From the NCBI RefSeq assembly GCF_000191885.1, contig NZ_AEWI01000018.1, positions 1 to 64,000 of the forward strand: a stretch of 64,000 nt of DNA, in the 5' to 3' direction. Shown here one piece after another: positions 27,070-37,024 of this stretch (positions are counted from its first letter, which is position 1; each line of letters opens with the position of its first letter). The stretch is from Anaerophaga thermohalophila DSM 12881. GTDB lineage: Bacteria; Bacteroidota; Bacteroidia; Bacteroidales; Marinilabiliaceae. A program made the translations under genes and the position numbers. The notes under the pieces are model-generated. The model was not told where the DNA came from. It did no database searches and saw nothing but the letters and a program-made list of their open reading frames with translations.

Positions 27070-28275
27070 TTATTGTGCCTCCTGTCTGTTTTCATTATTT
27101 TGCTCACGCGCCAGCTGCCGTTGAAGCTGTTCCTGATAATGCCGGCTAACACTGAGAATTGCCCCGAGTGAAAGACAGGTAAACAAAATGGATGTTCCCC
27201 CCATGCTAACCAAAGGTAAAGGCTGACCGGTAACCGGAAATATACCAACGGCCACCCCCATATTTACGAAAGCCTGGATAACCAGCATCAGACCAAGTCC
27301 GAGTACCATAAATGCCGGAAACGTACGGTTACTTCTTCGAACCAGCACTCCTATCCGCCCTAAAAAAAAGAAATAGGCCCCTAACACCAACGCTGCACCT
27401 ATCAACCCGAACTCTTCGGCAATTATGGCAAAAATAAAATCGCTGTAAGGGTGTGGCAAAAAATTACGCTGATCGCTATTCCCTGGTCCTTTACCAAATA
27501 TCCCCCCTGTAGCAATGGCTATTTTCGATTGTGTAACCTGATAATCACTTCCATATTCGTTAGTCTCTGCTTCATCATCAAAATAGTTTTCTATTCGTGT
27601 AGCCCATGTTTCGGCACGATCAAACAAAACAATGTCATTCATCGCCAACACCAATACAAGTGACACTACAGCTGTTCCTGCCAATCCGGTAAAAAACAAA
27701 TTTTTAAACGGTACACGTCCCAGATACATCATCAAAAATACAACCCCGCCGAGTAACAAAGATGTTGAAAGATTCTCCGGAAAAATCAGCAAACAAACAA
27801 TAGCCGTATGTATTGTTATGGGCCAGAAAGCCCCGTAAGTCGGGGCATCCTCGCGCTGATGCTGGGCCAAAACCCGGGCCACATAAACAAGGAGGGCCAG
27901 TTTAGCCATTTCGGAAGGCTGAAAACTCAACCCGATACCGGGCACTTCGAGCCACCGGCTGGCTTCATTCAGGTTCTGTCCCGAAAAAAGTGTTACCAGC
28001 AACATCAGAATTGAAAAATATAGTGCCGGTAAGCTAAAAATGACAAAATATTTATACGGAATATGATGAACCAATATAATAAGAGCGATGCCTACGAGAA
28101 GAAACGAAAGCTGCTTAAACATAAAATAGGTGGTGTTACCCCCCCGGGTACTGTATGCAAGGCTTCCGGTAGCACTATAAACGGTCAGCAAAGACACCAG
28201 TGCCAGAAATACTATTATGACCCAGATATTCTGGTCACCTTTAATATATTTCCGAATAAAATTACTCATAGCCAT
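27070..28275 (-). CDS. ftsW: Septal peptidoglycan polymerase FtsW (SEDS family)
   Basis: A 401-residue polytopic protein with about ten membrane helices. SEDS family proteins polymerise lipid II, and FtsW works with FtsI at the septum. The family signature GIFPVTGQPLPLVSMGG is clear near residue 345, and FGKGPGNSDQRNFLPHPYSDFIFA is the large-loop motif. The start overlaps the murD end by 14 bases; the second ATG, two codons on, is equally possible. The last 20 residues are hydrophilic. Confidence 0.94.
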   Translation of the reverse strand: MAMSNFIRKYIKGDQNIWVIIVFLALVSLLTVYSATGSLAYSTRGGNTTYFMFKQLSFLLVGIALIILVHHIPYKYFVIFSLPALYFSILMLLVTLFSGQNLNEASRWLEVPGIGLSFQPSEMAKLALLVYVARVLAQHQREDAPTYGAFWPITIHTAIVCLLIFPENLSTSLLLGGVVFLMMYLGRVPFKNLFFTGLAGTAVVSLVLVLAMNDIVLFDRAETWATRIENYFDDEAETNEYGSDYQVTQSKIAIATGGIFGKGPGNSDQRNFLPHPYSDFIFAIIAEEFGLIGAALVLGAYFFFLGRIGVLVRRSNRTFPAFMVLGLGLMLVIQAFVNMGVAVGIFPVTGQPLPLVSMGGTSILFTCLSLGAILSVSRHYQEQLQRQLAREQNNENRQEAQ

Positions 28276-29614
28276 TTTTCAGTTTGTGTACCTCTTCTTT
28301 GAACTGACGTCCCCGGTGCTCGAAATTTTCGAACAAATCGAAGCTTGCGCAAGCCGGAGACAACAAAACCACATCTTCCGGTTCAGCCATTTTCCATGCC
28401 CGTCGGACAGCTTCTTTCATTGAGGAAGTCTCAATTATTTCGGGAATTTTTCCTTTAAAAAATGAAACCAGTTTACTGTTATCCACCCCGAGACAAATTA
28501 AGACTTTCACCTTTTGAACGGCCAACTCTTCGAGTGAAGAATAGTCATTTCCTTTATCAGTTCCGCCGGCAATCCATATCACCGGTCGCTCCATGCTTTC
28601 CAGGGCAAACCAGGCAGCGTCTGTATTGGTAGCCTTGCTATCATTAATATACAAAGCACCGTTTACTTCCTCCACATTCTCCAGTCGATGTTCGACGCCA
28701 CTGAAATCGCTTAATCCCTCTTTTACGGCTTCTACCGGTGTTCCGGCACTCAAGGCGGCAAGAGTAGCAGCCATGGCGTTGCTCAGATTATGTTTCCCGG
28801 CAAGCGCCAATTCCGACACCGGAAAAGTAAAATGTTGTCGCGGCGTATTTACAACAATCTTATCTTTATCCAGGCATGCCCCTTCTCCATATATATTGTC
28901 ATAGGCAAAAGGACAACGGTGCCCGGGGTATTTCATCTTTTTCAGGCGTGTCATTATTTCTTTGTCATGCGCATTGAAAACAAAAACACTATCTTCATCA
29001 TGATTATTTAAAATTCTGAACTTTGCATCTGCATAGTTTTCAAACCTGTGATCATATCTGTCAAGGTGATCGGGTGTAATATTTGTAATCACGGCAGTAT
29101 TGCACTTAAAATCGTACATACCCTCAAGTTGAAAACTGCTTAGTTCTATGACAAAAAACCCGGGGTCTCCTTTTAGCAACTGACGGGCAAGGCTGGTTCC
29201 CACATTGCCGGCCAGAACAACATCCAAACCTCCTTTTTTCATCAGATGGTAAGTCCATATAGCGGTAGTTGTTTTACCATTGCTCCCTGTAATGCCAATC
29301 ATTTTTGCACTGGAATATCGCCCGGCAAATTCTATTTCAGAGATTACAGGGATATTCTGTTTTCTTATTTTTCTGATAAGCGGTGAGTGTTCAGGAATAC
29401 CGGGGCTCTTGATAATTTCCTGAGCATTAAGTATCCGTTCTTCGGAATGTTGACCACTTTCAAACTCAATACCTGCCTGTTGCATTTCTTCGCGAAAATC
29501 AGATTTAATCGTTCCGCAATCGGATACAAAGACTTTCATTCCTTTGGCTTTTGCCAAAAGAGCAGCTCCCGTGCCACTTTCACCGGCACCTAAGATAACA
29601 AGTTCCTTGTCCAT
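28262..29614 (-). CDS. murD: UDP-N-acetylmuramoylalanine--D-glutamate ligase
   Basis: A 450-residue Mur ligase that adds D-Glu to UDP-MurNAc-L-Ala. The ATP loop GITGSNGKTTTA is near residue 112, followed by NVGTSLARQL, the ITPDHLDRYD segment and the C-terminal NDSKATNTDAA motif. VILGAGESGTGAALLAK is the N-terminal UDP-binding loop. Four bases separate it from mraY, and it overlaps ftsW. Confidence 0.96.
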   Translation of the reverse strand: MDKELVILGAGESGTGAALLAKAKGMKVFVSDCGTIKSDFREEMQQAGIEFESGQHSEERILNAQEIIKSPGIPEHSPLIRKIRKQNIPVISEIEFAGRYSSAKMIGITGSNGKTTTAIWTYHLMKKGGLDVVLAGNVGTSLARQLLKGDPGFFVIELSSFQLEGMYDFKCNTAVITNITPDHLDRYDHRFENYADAKFRILNNHDEDSVFVFNAHDKEIMTRLKKMKYPGHRCPFAYDNIYGEGACLDKDKIVVNTPRQHFTFPVSELALAGKHNLSNAMAATLAALSAGTPVEAVKEGLSDFSGVEHRLENVEEVNGALYINDSKATNTDAAWFALESMERPVIWIAGGTDKGNDYSSLEELAVQKVKVLICLGVDNSKLVSFFKGKIPEIIETSSMKEAVRRAWKMAEPEDVVLLSPACASFDLFENFEHRGRQFKEEVHKLKNGYE

Positions 29615-29617
29615 ATA

Positions 29618-30856
29618 TTATCTGATTTTCAATGTAACTATTGTTAAAACAGCCAGGATAATACCAACAATCCAGAAACGAACCACTATCTTGGATTCGG
29701 GATACCCCTTTAACTGATAATGGTGATGCAATGGTGCCATTCTGAAAATACGCCTTCCCTCACCATATTTTCTGCGGGTATATTTAAAATAACTCACCTG
29801 TATCATCACCGAAACATTCTCGACCAAAAATATCCCACACAGAATAGGAAGAAGCAATTCCATGCGAATGAGAATGGCGAAAACTGCAATAATACCTCCG
29901 ATAGTGAGGCTCCCGGTATCGCCCATGAATATTTGTGCAGGGAAAGAGTTATACCACAAAAATCCCACAGTTGCACCGATAAACGCACTCATATACACCA
30001 CAAGCTCTTCCGAATAAGGAACATACATAATGTTCAGATAATCGGCATAAATGGTATTACTGGAAACATAGGCCAATACCCCGAGTGTCGCTCCAATAAT
30101 AGCAGAAGTACCGGTTGCAAGGCCATCCAGCCCGTCGGTAATATTGGCCCCGTTTGATACAGCAGTGGTGATAAAAATAACGGCCAGAACAAAAATGATC
30201 CAACCCCATTGCTCTGCCCTGTCACCCAAAAACCAGAGTAAAGAATTATAATTAAAGCGGTTATCCTTAAAAAAGGGAACATTGGTTATCGGTGCCTTGA
30301 TATACTGTGTCTCTTTTGTTGTATCGGTTGGTCTTGTTTCGGCTTCAATCTGCCTTATTTCGAGATTCGCCGGAGACTCCATCCGCACCACAACATCATC
30401 ACTAAAAAACAATGTTAGTCCGACAACAAGCCCGAGAACAATCTGCCCGACGATCTTGAATCCACCGGCAAGCCCCTTCTTGTTTTTTTTGAAAACTTTA
30501 ATGTAGTCGTCGATAAACCCAATCAGGCCTAACCACACCGTGGTCGTCAGCATTAATAAAACATATACATTGTCCAGTTTTCCAAACAACAACACAGGCA
30601 CCAAAATAGAAGCAATAATAATAAGGCCCCCCATCGTAGGTGTTCCCTTTTTCTGGTACTGTCCCTCAAGTCCCAGATCACGAACAACCTCACCAATCTG
30701 GTGGCGCTGCAATAGGCGGATGATGAATTTGCCGAAGATGGTACCGATTAAAAGTGCAAAAATAACCGCCATCCCCGACCTGAAAGAAATGTATTGAAAC
30801 ATCCCCGCACCCGGAAAATCGATGGATTCAAGATATTTAAACAGTGAAAAAAGCAT
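29618..30856 (-). CDS. mraY: Phospho-N-acetylmuramoyl-pentapeptide transferase
   Basis: A 412-residue membrane enzyme that joins phospho-MurNAc-pentapeptide to undecaprenyl phosphate, giving lipid I. About ten membrane helices are present. KKGTPTMGG and FIDDYIK near the N-terminus, [10 protein letters not shown]-type [11 protein letters not shown] in the middle and [10 protein letters not shown] later are the catalytic loops; [12 protein letters not shown] is the C-terminal histidine motif. Residues about 155-210 form an insertion between helices, as is usual for Bacteroidetes MraY. Two bases separate it from murE. Confidence 0.96.
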   Translation of the reverse strand: MLFSLFKYLESIDFPGAGMFQYISFRSGMAVIFALLIGTIFGKFIIRLLQRHQIGEVVRDLGLEGQYQKKGTPTMGGLIIIASILVPVLLFGKLDNVYVLLMLTTTVWLGLIGFIDDYIKVFKKNKKGLAGGFKIVGQIVLGLVVGLTLFFSDDVVVRMESPANLEIRQIEAETRPTDTTKETQYIKAPITNVPFFKDNRFNYNSLLWFLGDRAEQWGWIIFVLAVIFITTAVSNGANITDGLDGLATGTSAIIGATLGVLAYVSSNTIYADYLNIMYVPYSEELVVYMSAFIGATVGFLWYNSFPAQIFMGDTGSLTIGGIIAVFAILIRMELLLPILCGIFLVENVSVMIQVSYFKYTRRKYGEGRRIFRMAPLHHHYQLKGYPESKIVVRFWIVGIILAVLTIVTLKIR

Positions 30857-30858
30857 AC

Positions 30859-32322
30859 TTATTGTTGTTGTTCAAAAAACTCCCTGATAATTTCACGATC
30901 ATCAAAATGCGATCTTTTACCTTTAACTTCCTGATAAGTCTCATGCCCTTTGCCCGCCACTAACACAATATCACCCGGACGGGCAATGGAACAGGCTGTG
31001 CGAATGGCCTCTTTGCGGTCGGGAATAGATAAAACTTTAATTCGCTCGGCAAAAGAGACCCCTTCCATCATCTGATCAATGATACTCTGTGGGTCTTCAT
31101 CCCTGGGATTATCAGAAGTTAATATTACTTTGGAACTGTTTTTAACGGCCTCAGCAGCCATTATGGGACGTTTCAGGGTATCTCTGTTTCCCCCCGCTCC
31201 AACTACAGTGATTAATGCCTGACCGGGCCTTCTGATTTTATTAATGGCCTCAAGAACATTTCTCAGGGCATCCGGAGTGTGTGCATAATCCACGACACCG
31301 GTAATTCCATCGGCCGACCGAATGGTCTCAAATCGCCCTTCTACCGGTTTCAAACGGCTCATGGCAATCAAAAGGTCTTTTTTGTTCCATCCCAGTTCCC
31401 GGCCTGCACCATATACCGCCAAAAGATTTGAGGCATTGAACCGTCCGACGAAAGGTGTCCAAAACTCTTCCCCGTCAATTGACAGCTGCATTCCCTCAAA
31501 TGCTTCTTCCACTATGCGGGCACGGTATGATGCCATCTCACGTAATGAATAGGTCTTTTGGGCGGCAGCAGTGTTTTGCAACATCACACGCCCGTTTTTA
31601 TCATCAATGTTGGTAAGGGCAAAAGCCGATTCCGGAAGATCATCAAAAAACTTCTTTTTCACCCTGATGTATTCATCAAATGTCTTATGGTAATCGAGAT
31701 GATCGTGAGTAATATTGGAAAAGATGCCACCTTTAAATTCCAGCCCGTCAATTCTTCCCTGGTGAACAGCATGTGAGCTGACTTCCATAAAGCAATATTT
31801 GCAACCTGCTTCCACCATTTGATGCATCAGTCTGTTGAGCGTTAATATGTCAGGAGTGGTAAGTCTGGTATCCAGTTTTTCTTCATCAACGTAATTGGCC
31901 AGCGTTGAACAAAGACCAGCTTTATATCCTGAAATCTTAGCTGTATGATACAAAAGAGTAGCAATAGTGGTTTTACCGTTTGTTCCGGTAACACCCACCA
32001 GTTCCAGTTTTGAGGATGGCGAATCGTAGTATTGTTTTGCAATAAGGGCTAACGCACGGTGGCTGTCGTTCACTTTAATGAATACAATATTTGGATGATT
32101 TCCCTCGGGCAACTCCTCACAAACAACCGCAAGTGCCCCGGCCGAGACCGCATCCGGGATGAACACGTGACCATCCACTTTTGTCCCCCTCAGGGCTACA
32201 AAAAGCGAATGTGGTTTCACTTCACGGGAGTCAAAAGTAATATTGTCCACGAACGGATTGGTATCTCCAATCTTTTCAACCCACTCAAGTCCCTGTATGC
32301 AATCCGATAATTTTTTTCGCAT
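30859..32322 (-). CDS. murE: UDP-N-acetylmuramoyl-L-alanyl-D-glutamate--2,6-diaminopimelate ligase
   Basis: A 487-residue Mur ligase adding the third stem residue. [12 protein letters not shown] is the ATP loop and [13 protein letters not shown] the C-terminal ligase motif. The specificity motif reads SDNPRDEDP; the DNPR form marks enzymes that add meso-diaminopimelate rather than lysine. The start [10 protein letters not shown] at 32322 lies seven bases after the ftsI stop. An alternative nine codons upstream would overlap ftsI by 20 bases. Confidence 0.95.
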   Translation of the reverse strand: MRKKLSDCIQGLEWVEKIGDTNPFVDNITFDSREVKPHSLFVALRGTKVDGHVFIPDAVSAGALAVVCEELPEGNHPNIVFIKVNDSHRALALIAKQYYDSPSSKLELVGVTGTNGKTTIATLLYHTAKISGYKAGLCSTLANYVDEEKLDTRLTTPDILTLNRLMHQMVEAGCKYCFMEVSSHAVHQGRIDGLEFKGGIFSNITHDHLDYHKTFDEYIRVKKKFFDDLPESAFALTNIDDKNGRVMLQNTAAAQKTYSLREMASYRARIVEEAFEGMQLSIDGEEFWTPFVGRFNASNLLAVYGAGRELGWNKKDLLIAMSRLKPVEGRFETIRSADGITGVVDYAHTPDALRNVLEAINKIRRPGQALITVVGAGGNRDTLKRPIMAAEAVKNSSKVILTSDNPRDEDPQSIIDQMMEGVSFAERIKVLSIPDRKEAIRTACSIARPGDIVLVAGKGHETYQEVKGKRSHFDDREIIREFFEQQQ

Positions 32323-32329
32323 GCTCTGG

Positions 32330-34450
32330 TTATTCAAGATATATAACAATCGTTTGTCCTTTTTTTATCGGGGTTCCCGGCTCTATAGATTGTCTGACAA
32401 CCCTTCCCACACCACTGATAGCTACTTTCAAACCCCGGTTCTCCAATACGGCAACAGCATCTTTGGCCCCCATTCCTTTGACCTGCGGCACAAGCGACCC
32501 GGGCAATGGTTTGGGACGAAACTTTACTGCATGCTCCATGGCCAGTGTGGAAACCCATTCCGTATTTAATTCACGGGACTGAACCGGAAAACCCAGTTCA
32601 TCGAAAATAACAGACAGCTCATCCTCAGGACCTCCTTTCGACCATGGAAAGACACCTTCTGTTACCTTCGGTTTGGTTTCTTCGGGTGGCAGTTTTTCGT
32701 AACTCAGCGCATAAACCCTGTCGGCAATTTCCCGAAAAACGCTGCCGGCAACCACGTTCCCGTAATAAACATCATTTGACGGACTGTTAACTGCAACAAT
32801 GCAGGAATACATTGGCCTGTCGGCGGGAAAATATCCCACGAACGAGGCTATATATTCCACTCCGTCATCACCCTGATAGCCACTTATCCCTCTGGCTATC
32901 TGTGCCGTTCCGGTTTTCCCGGCAATCTGATAAACATCATTTCTGATATTGGTGGCCGTACCCCGTTCAACAACGCCTTTTAACAAATCCTGTACTTTTT
33001 CGAGTGTAGCAACAGAACAGATGGAAGGATTCAGCACCTCCGGTTCAAACTCTCTCAAAACTTTTCCATGCTGACTAATGCCCTTAACAAACATTGGTTT
33101 TACCATCTTCCCGTTATTGGCCACGGCGTTGTAAAAGGAAAGTATCTGTAATGGCGTCATTTTAACCTCGTAACCAATCGACATCCAGGGCAAAGTAACA
33201 CCCGACCAGGAAGGGTCTCCGGGATACTTTATTACCGGTTTTCCCTCACCCTTAATTTCTAAACCCAGCGGCTTATTTATCCCCATAGAATAAAGCCTGT
33301 CCACGAATCGCCGGGGATTATCCCGGTAGGTTTCAAAAATAATTTTAGAGATTCCAATATTGGAAGATTTTTCAAAAGCCTCGCGAACGGTTATCTTGCC
33401 ATATCCGCCATGATGACTGTCGCGCATAATACGATCATAGTAACGATAAGCCCCGTTTCCCGTGTCAATGGAATCGGTAAGCCTCACTTTCCCGTCTTCA
33501 AGAGCAGCAATCATGGATGCTAACTTAAAGGTAGAGCCCGGTTCAACAGCCTCACCGATAGCATAGTTAAAATGGTCTTCGATATAAACATCAGGCGCAC
33601 TTCGGTGAAGATTTACCATTGCCTTAACAGCCCCGGTTTGCACCTCCATCAGTATGGCAACGCCATGATGAGCGTCATGAAGTTGAAGCTGGTGCAGCAA
33701 AGATTGTTCGGCAACATCCTGAAGTTCAATATTCAATGTAGTAATCAGATTTTTGCCGTCATGAGGCGGAATTTCTTCTTCAGGAATCCAGCTGCCGGCA
33801 ATTCGTTTCCATGTACTGACGCCATTGATTCCTTTCAGAACATTATCATAAGCCCTTTCAAGGCCAACCATGCCGCCTTTTGACCTGTCCCCATACAGTT
33901 TACCAATGGTTCGGGCTGCCAGGGAACCAAAGGGGAGCCGACGTTCATCGTATTGCTGGGGAATAAACCCTCCCGAATTTCTTCCCCTTCGAAAGATTGG
34001 AAATTTCCTGACTTCCTGGAGCTCAATGTATGAAATCTTACGCGGATGAACCAGGTGATATCTCTCTCCGTTCTTTCGAGCACGTATTAAATCATTTCTA
34101 TAATAGGAAACGGAACGATCCCCGAAAAACCGCGATAAACAAATAGCCAAACTGTCGATTTTAGCGTTGAACACCTCACTGGTTAAGCCATTGGCCATCA
34201 AGTCCATGTAAATACGGTAGCTGGGAACCGAAAGAGATATTTTTTTCCCGTTTTCATCCAGAATATTTCCCCGATTGGCATCAATAACAATGCTACTGCT
34301 TTCTAACGTTTTTGCTTTATCTTCCCATTTTGAAACCTCAAAAATTTTAAGTTTAACCAATTCAAACAAAATAACAAGCACAAGGCCTCCAAACATCAGA
34401 TAAATAATGCCCAGCCTTAATAATATTTTTTGTTTGATTGTCATATTCAA
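32330..34450 (-). CDS. ftsI: Septal transpeptidase FtsI/PBP3 with C-terminal PASTA domain
   Basis: A 706-residue class B penicillin-binding protein. Order: short cytoplasmic tail, membrane helix (about 12-32), pedestal domain with RGNILDENG, then the transpeptidase with STFK near 305 (nucleophile Ser), SSN near 360 and KTGTAQ near 513. A single PASTA domain ends the protein (VPQVKGMGAKDAVAVLENRG). PASTA on FtsI is common in Bacteroidetes and Firmicutes SpoVD types. It crosslinks septal peptidoglycan with FtsW. A 259-base gap separates it from ftsL, the only large gap in this cluster. Confidence 0.95.
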   Translation of the reverse strand: MNMTIKQKILLRLGIIYLMFGGLVLVILFELVKLKIFEVSKWEDKAKTLESSSIVIDANRGNILDENGKKISLSVPSYRIYMDLMANGLTSEVFNAKIDSLAICLSRFFGDRSVSYYRNDLIRARKNGERYHLVHPRKISYIELQEVRKFPIFRRGRNSGGFIPQQYDERRLPFGSLAARTIGKLYGDRSKGGMVGLERAYDNVLKGINGVSTWKRIAGSWIPEEEIPPHDGKNLITTLNIELQDVAEQSLLHQLQLHDAHHGVAILMEVQTGAVKAMVNLHRSAPDVYIEDHFNYAIGEAVEPGSTFKLASMIAALEDGKVRLTDSIDTGNGAYRYYDRIMRDSHHGGYGKITVREAFEKSSNIGISKIIFETYRDNPRRFVDRLYSMGINKPLGLEIKGEGKPVIKYPGDPSWSGVTLPWMSIGYEVKMTPLQILSFYNAVANNGKMVKPMFVKGISQHGKVLREFEPEVLNPSICSVATLEKVQDLLKGVVERGTATNIRNDVYQIAGKTGTAQIARGISGYQGDDGVEYIASFVGYFPADRPMYSCIVAVNSPSNDVYYGNVVAGSVFREIADRVYALSYEKLPPEETKPKVTEGVFPWSKGGPEDELSVIFDELGFPVQSRELNTEWVSTLAMEHAVKFRPKPLPGSLVPQVKGMGAKDAVAVLENRGLKVAISGVGRVVRQSIEPGTPIKKGQTIVIYLE

Positions 34451-34508
34451 TATAGCGCTTATATTTTTTTAGATGCCGGATATCAGAAAGGCATGAATGA
34501 TTTTAAAC

Positions 34509-34640
34509 ATTCTTTTTAGTCTATGTCCATAAAGTGGCATTTACTGTGTTACGCTTGTCCGAAAATGCCTCATTTACAATAGTAAACTCCCTATTTTCGG
34601 ACTTCGCAAGCCTTATAAATGACATTTTCTAAACAGAAAC
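34509..34640. repeat. Palindromic repeat (family E-like) between ftsL and ftsI
   Basis: GTCCGAAAAT at 34557-34566 is the exact inverse of ATTTTCGGAC at 34593-34602. Around them, GTCTATGTCCATAAAGTGGC on the left and AAATGACATTTTCTAAACAG on the right are roughly inverse. The outer part resembles the element at 43755-43827. It interrupts an otherwise compact operon. Confidence 0.6.
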
Positions 34641-34709
34641 ATGATTTGCTACAATTTTCCCGACTTTACAGCCGGACACTTTCTATTGAAAAACCCGGCC
34701 ATGCACGAG

Positions 34710-35111
34710 TCATTCAACCTTTTTAACTTTCAGAATTCCTGGGGGTGTTTTTAATACCTCCAGTTCAATTCCTGCCTCATGAACTCTCTCCATTACTTCA
34801 CTCTGTTTGCTCATATTCATCAGTTCCGACGAGGTGGTAATTGCCTCATATTTAAGCTCTTTCAATTCATATATCAAACCGGCTTGCCGGTCCAGCAAAT
34901 GTTCCATCTGGTAACGATTCCCGATATATAACACGGCCAGGAAGACAATAAAAGTCATAAATCCCCAATGCTGACCAAGGCTCTTACCGGCCAGAAACCG
35001 TCCATGAAGGAATTCTTTAAACGAAATACCTTTTAATTCATTAAATTCTTCCTTCCCTGAAAGGAATTCATTTTCGCGGGTTTTCTGTTTTGATTTAAAC
35101 CACCACTTCAT
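34710..35111 (-). CDS. ftsL: FtsL-like bitopic cell division protein
   Basis: A 133-residue protein with a hydrophilic N-terminal 55 residues, one membrane helix (HWGFMTFIVFLAVLYIGN, about 49-66) and a coiled-coil-like periplasmic helix (about 70-115). FtsL sequences are poorly conserved, so the call rests on size, layout and position between rsmH and ftsI. The start overlaps the rsmH stop by four bases. Confidence 0.8.
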   Translation of the reverse strand: MKWWFKSKQKTRENEFLSGKEEFNELKGISFKEFLHGRFLAGKSLGQHWGFMTFIVFLAVLYIGNRYQMEHLLDRQAGLIYELKELKYEAITTSSELMNMSKQSEVMERVHEAGIELEVLKTPPGILKVKKVE

Positions 35112-36023
35112 AGTCTTTCGGCAATTCTAAGTTTAGCACTTCGCGCACGCGGATTTTTTAACACTTCATTTTCAGACGGCATAACTGCTTTTCGTGTCAC
35201 AGCACGAAACGGAACCTTCCGGTTTCCGTAAATATCGGTTTCAGCCTGAGCGGTATCATAACGACCTGAGCGAATAAAATTCTTAACCATCCGGTCTTCC
35301 AGAGAGTGATAGGAAATGAAAACCATTCTTCCGCCTGGCTTTAACAGATCAGGCAGTTGCAACAGCAAATCCTGCAAGGCGGTCATTTCATTATTGACCT
35401 CTATCCGCAGTGCCTGAAAAACACGGGCAAGGTACTTACTACCTTCATCTTTCCGGGGGGGCCGATTGTTCAGCAACTTCCTTCAACTGCAATGTATTTT
35501 CAAATGGCGAAGCCTCACGGAATCGTAATACAGAACTTACCAACCGGCCGGGCTTTGCTATTTCTCCGTACATCTTAAAAACAGTGAATAGCCGGTCGGC
35601 AGGATAGTTATTCAAAACATCGGCAGCCGTTTGTTTTATTCCCGGCGACATCCGCATGTCCAGCGGGCCGTCAAACCGGAAAGAAAATCCCCGCTCGGGT
35701 GCATCAAAATGATGCGAAGAAACTCCCAGGTCTGCCAATACTCCGTCAATACTTGAAATCCCGAGATAATCAATAAAGTTTTCCAGATACCGGAAATTAT
35801 GCTTTACAAGAGTAAAACGTTTATCACCCAACGCATTCTCCCAGGCATCGGCATCCTGATCAAAAGCTATCAATCGCCCTTTGCTGCCCAAACGTTCCAA
35901 TATTGAGCGGCTGTGTCCGCCTCCACCAAATGTCAGATCAACATACACCCCTGACGGATCAATGTTTAACCCGTCGACTGAAGCTTCCGGCAAAACCGGT
36001 GTATGGTATTGACCTGACATCAT
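35108..36023 (-). pseudogene. rsmH: 16S rRNA (cytosine(1402)-N(4))-methyltransferase, frameshifted by one extra base
   Basis: The N-terminal part (MMSGQYHTPVLPEASVDGL, then YVDLTFGGGGHSRSIL as the SAM loop and GVLADLGVSSHHFD) and the C-terminal part (KYLARVFQALRIEVNNEM, MVFISYHSLEDRMVKNF) are both clear RsmH sequence, but in different frames. The frame is lost at a run of seven G (35455-35461 on the plus strand). With six G the join reads EQSAPRKDEGSKYLARVF, a normal RsmH sequence, and the protein would be about 304 residues. RsmH methylates C1402 in the ribosomal P site. The start at 36023 or 36020 lies 28 bases after mraZ. A sequencing error is the simplest cause, but real slippage is possible. 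Confidence 0.85.
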
Positions 36024-36051
36024 TGCCCTAAATTTTAATGCAAAATTACCA

Positions 36052-36516
36052 TCAATTATCCTCTTCCGGATGAGTATCTCCCAATATTTTTTCGGCCAGA
36101 TTACCAAGTTCTTTATGGGAAAGGCTGCCATCCATATAGCTCCCTTTATCCCAAATTTCAATATACCTGTCAACGCCCAGCAGGACAACCTCACGTTCAA
36201 TACCTGCCTGTTCCAGCAGACGCTTTGGTATAAGAAAACGGCCGTTACCATCAAGAGAAATTTCGGCAGAACCTCTAAAAAAATGCCTGAGAAATCGATT
36301 GTGCTCACGATTGTAAGGATTCAATCCCGTTCGGATGCGTGCCAGCTCTTCTTCCCAAACTGAAAAAGGATAAAGAACAAGACAGGGTTCAAATAAATCC
36401 TTACGTACAATCATGCGCAGGTCACCCTCCCCCAACACCTTTTTAAAAGCTGAAGGAAAAACGATGCGCCCTTTGGCATCTGTCTTGCACTCGAAATCGC
36501 CAATGAATGTGAACAT
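36052..36516 (-). CDS. mraZ: Transcriptional regulator MraZ
   Basis: A 154-residue protein with two AbrB-like SpoVT domains: FECKTDAKGRIVFPSAFKK near residue 9 and ISLDGNGRFLIPKRLLEQA near residue 87. MraZ forms a ring-shaped oligomer and represses the division and cell wall cluster that it heads. Three ACCAC boxes at exact 10-bp spacing lie 43-77 bases upstream and fit its known operator layout. The acidic tail (GDTHPEEDN) is short. Confidence 0.95.
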   Translation of the reverse strand: MFTFIGDFECKTDAKGRIVFPSAFKKVLGEGDLRMIVRKDLFEPCLVLYPFSVWEEELARIRTGLNPYNREHNRFLRHFFRGSAEISLDGNGRFLIPKRLLEQAGIEREVVLLGVDRYIEIWDKGSYMDGSLSHKELGNLAEKILGDTHPEEDN

Positions 36517-36558
36517 TACAGTTTGGGTAATATTTGCGTAAAGCTACAATTTTTTTAC

Positions 36559-36593
36559 ACCACAATCAACCACTTTACACCACTTTTTTACAC
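36559..36593 (-). promoter_or_regulatory. Probable MraZ operator: three GTGGT boxes, 10-bp phased
   Basis: On the plus strand ACCAC occurs at 36559, 36569 and 36579, with a weaker TACAC at 36589. Read on the coding strand these are GTGGT-N5-GTGGT-N5-GTGGT. Known MraZ boxes are TGGGN repeats with five-base spacers in front of mraZ, so the period and place match while the box sequence differs. Confidence 0.65.
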
Positions 36594-36605
36594 TTTTTTG
36601 ACGAA

Positions 36606-37024
36606 AAACTCATTATTCTCATCAAAAATTTCAAAACCCAGCATCGTGGTAAACGAAGAAAAAACAACTCCATCTGAGGCTGCAACAATTCTGTCGTGCC
36701 GATTCCACGACTTTGATAAATGAGTCTGCCTGAAAGCGCTATTTTTGTCAAACCAGGAACAAAAATCCCGCATTTTTTGTAATATTGTCCTGTTCAAAGA
36801 AGGTTAGATCGTCAGATTATCAGATGTAAGATTCCCGTCCTTTCAGGAGCCAGGCAGAATCATCCATACAGCCTTGAAATACTGCATTTTGGCAGACAAA
36901 TCTTTTATTTCAAACAAACTGTTTTGCAGTCCATTAAAAAGTTTAACGGAGTATTCCTTCTGACAAATTGAATACGCCATAATAACCGGGCTGATTTTCT
37001 GTTACTTTTAAATGTTTTAGAGAA
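36606..37024. other. Non-coding stretch between mraZ operator and acyltransferase gene
   Basis: No gene is supported here. Short open frames exist on both strands but lack family features. The promoter of the division cluster should be here, on the minus strand, but no convincing TTG/TAnnTTTG pair was found. No dispersed repeat of families A-E is present. Confidence 0.6.

Noticed and set aside
35108-35476. Separate small gene starting MLNNRPPRK, 122 residues
   Set aside because: From KYLARVF on it is the C-terminal third of RsmH in the shifted frame; the first residues are an artefact of the G7 frameshift.
36588-36797. 69-residue minus-strand open frame upstream of mraZ
   Set aside because: It covers the operator region, has no family features and is not supported by composition.
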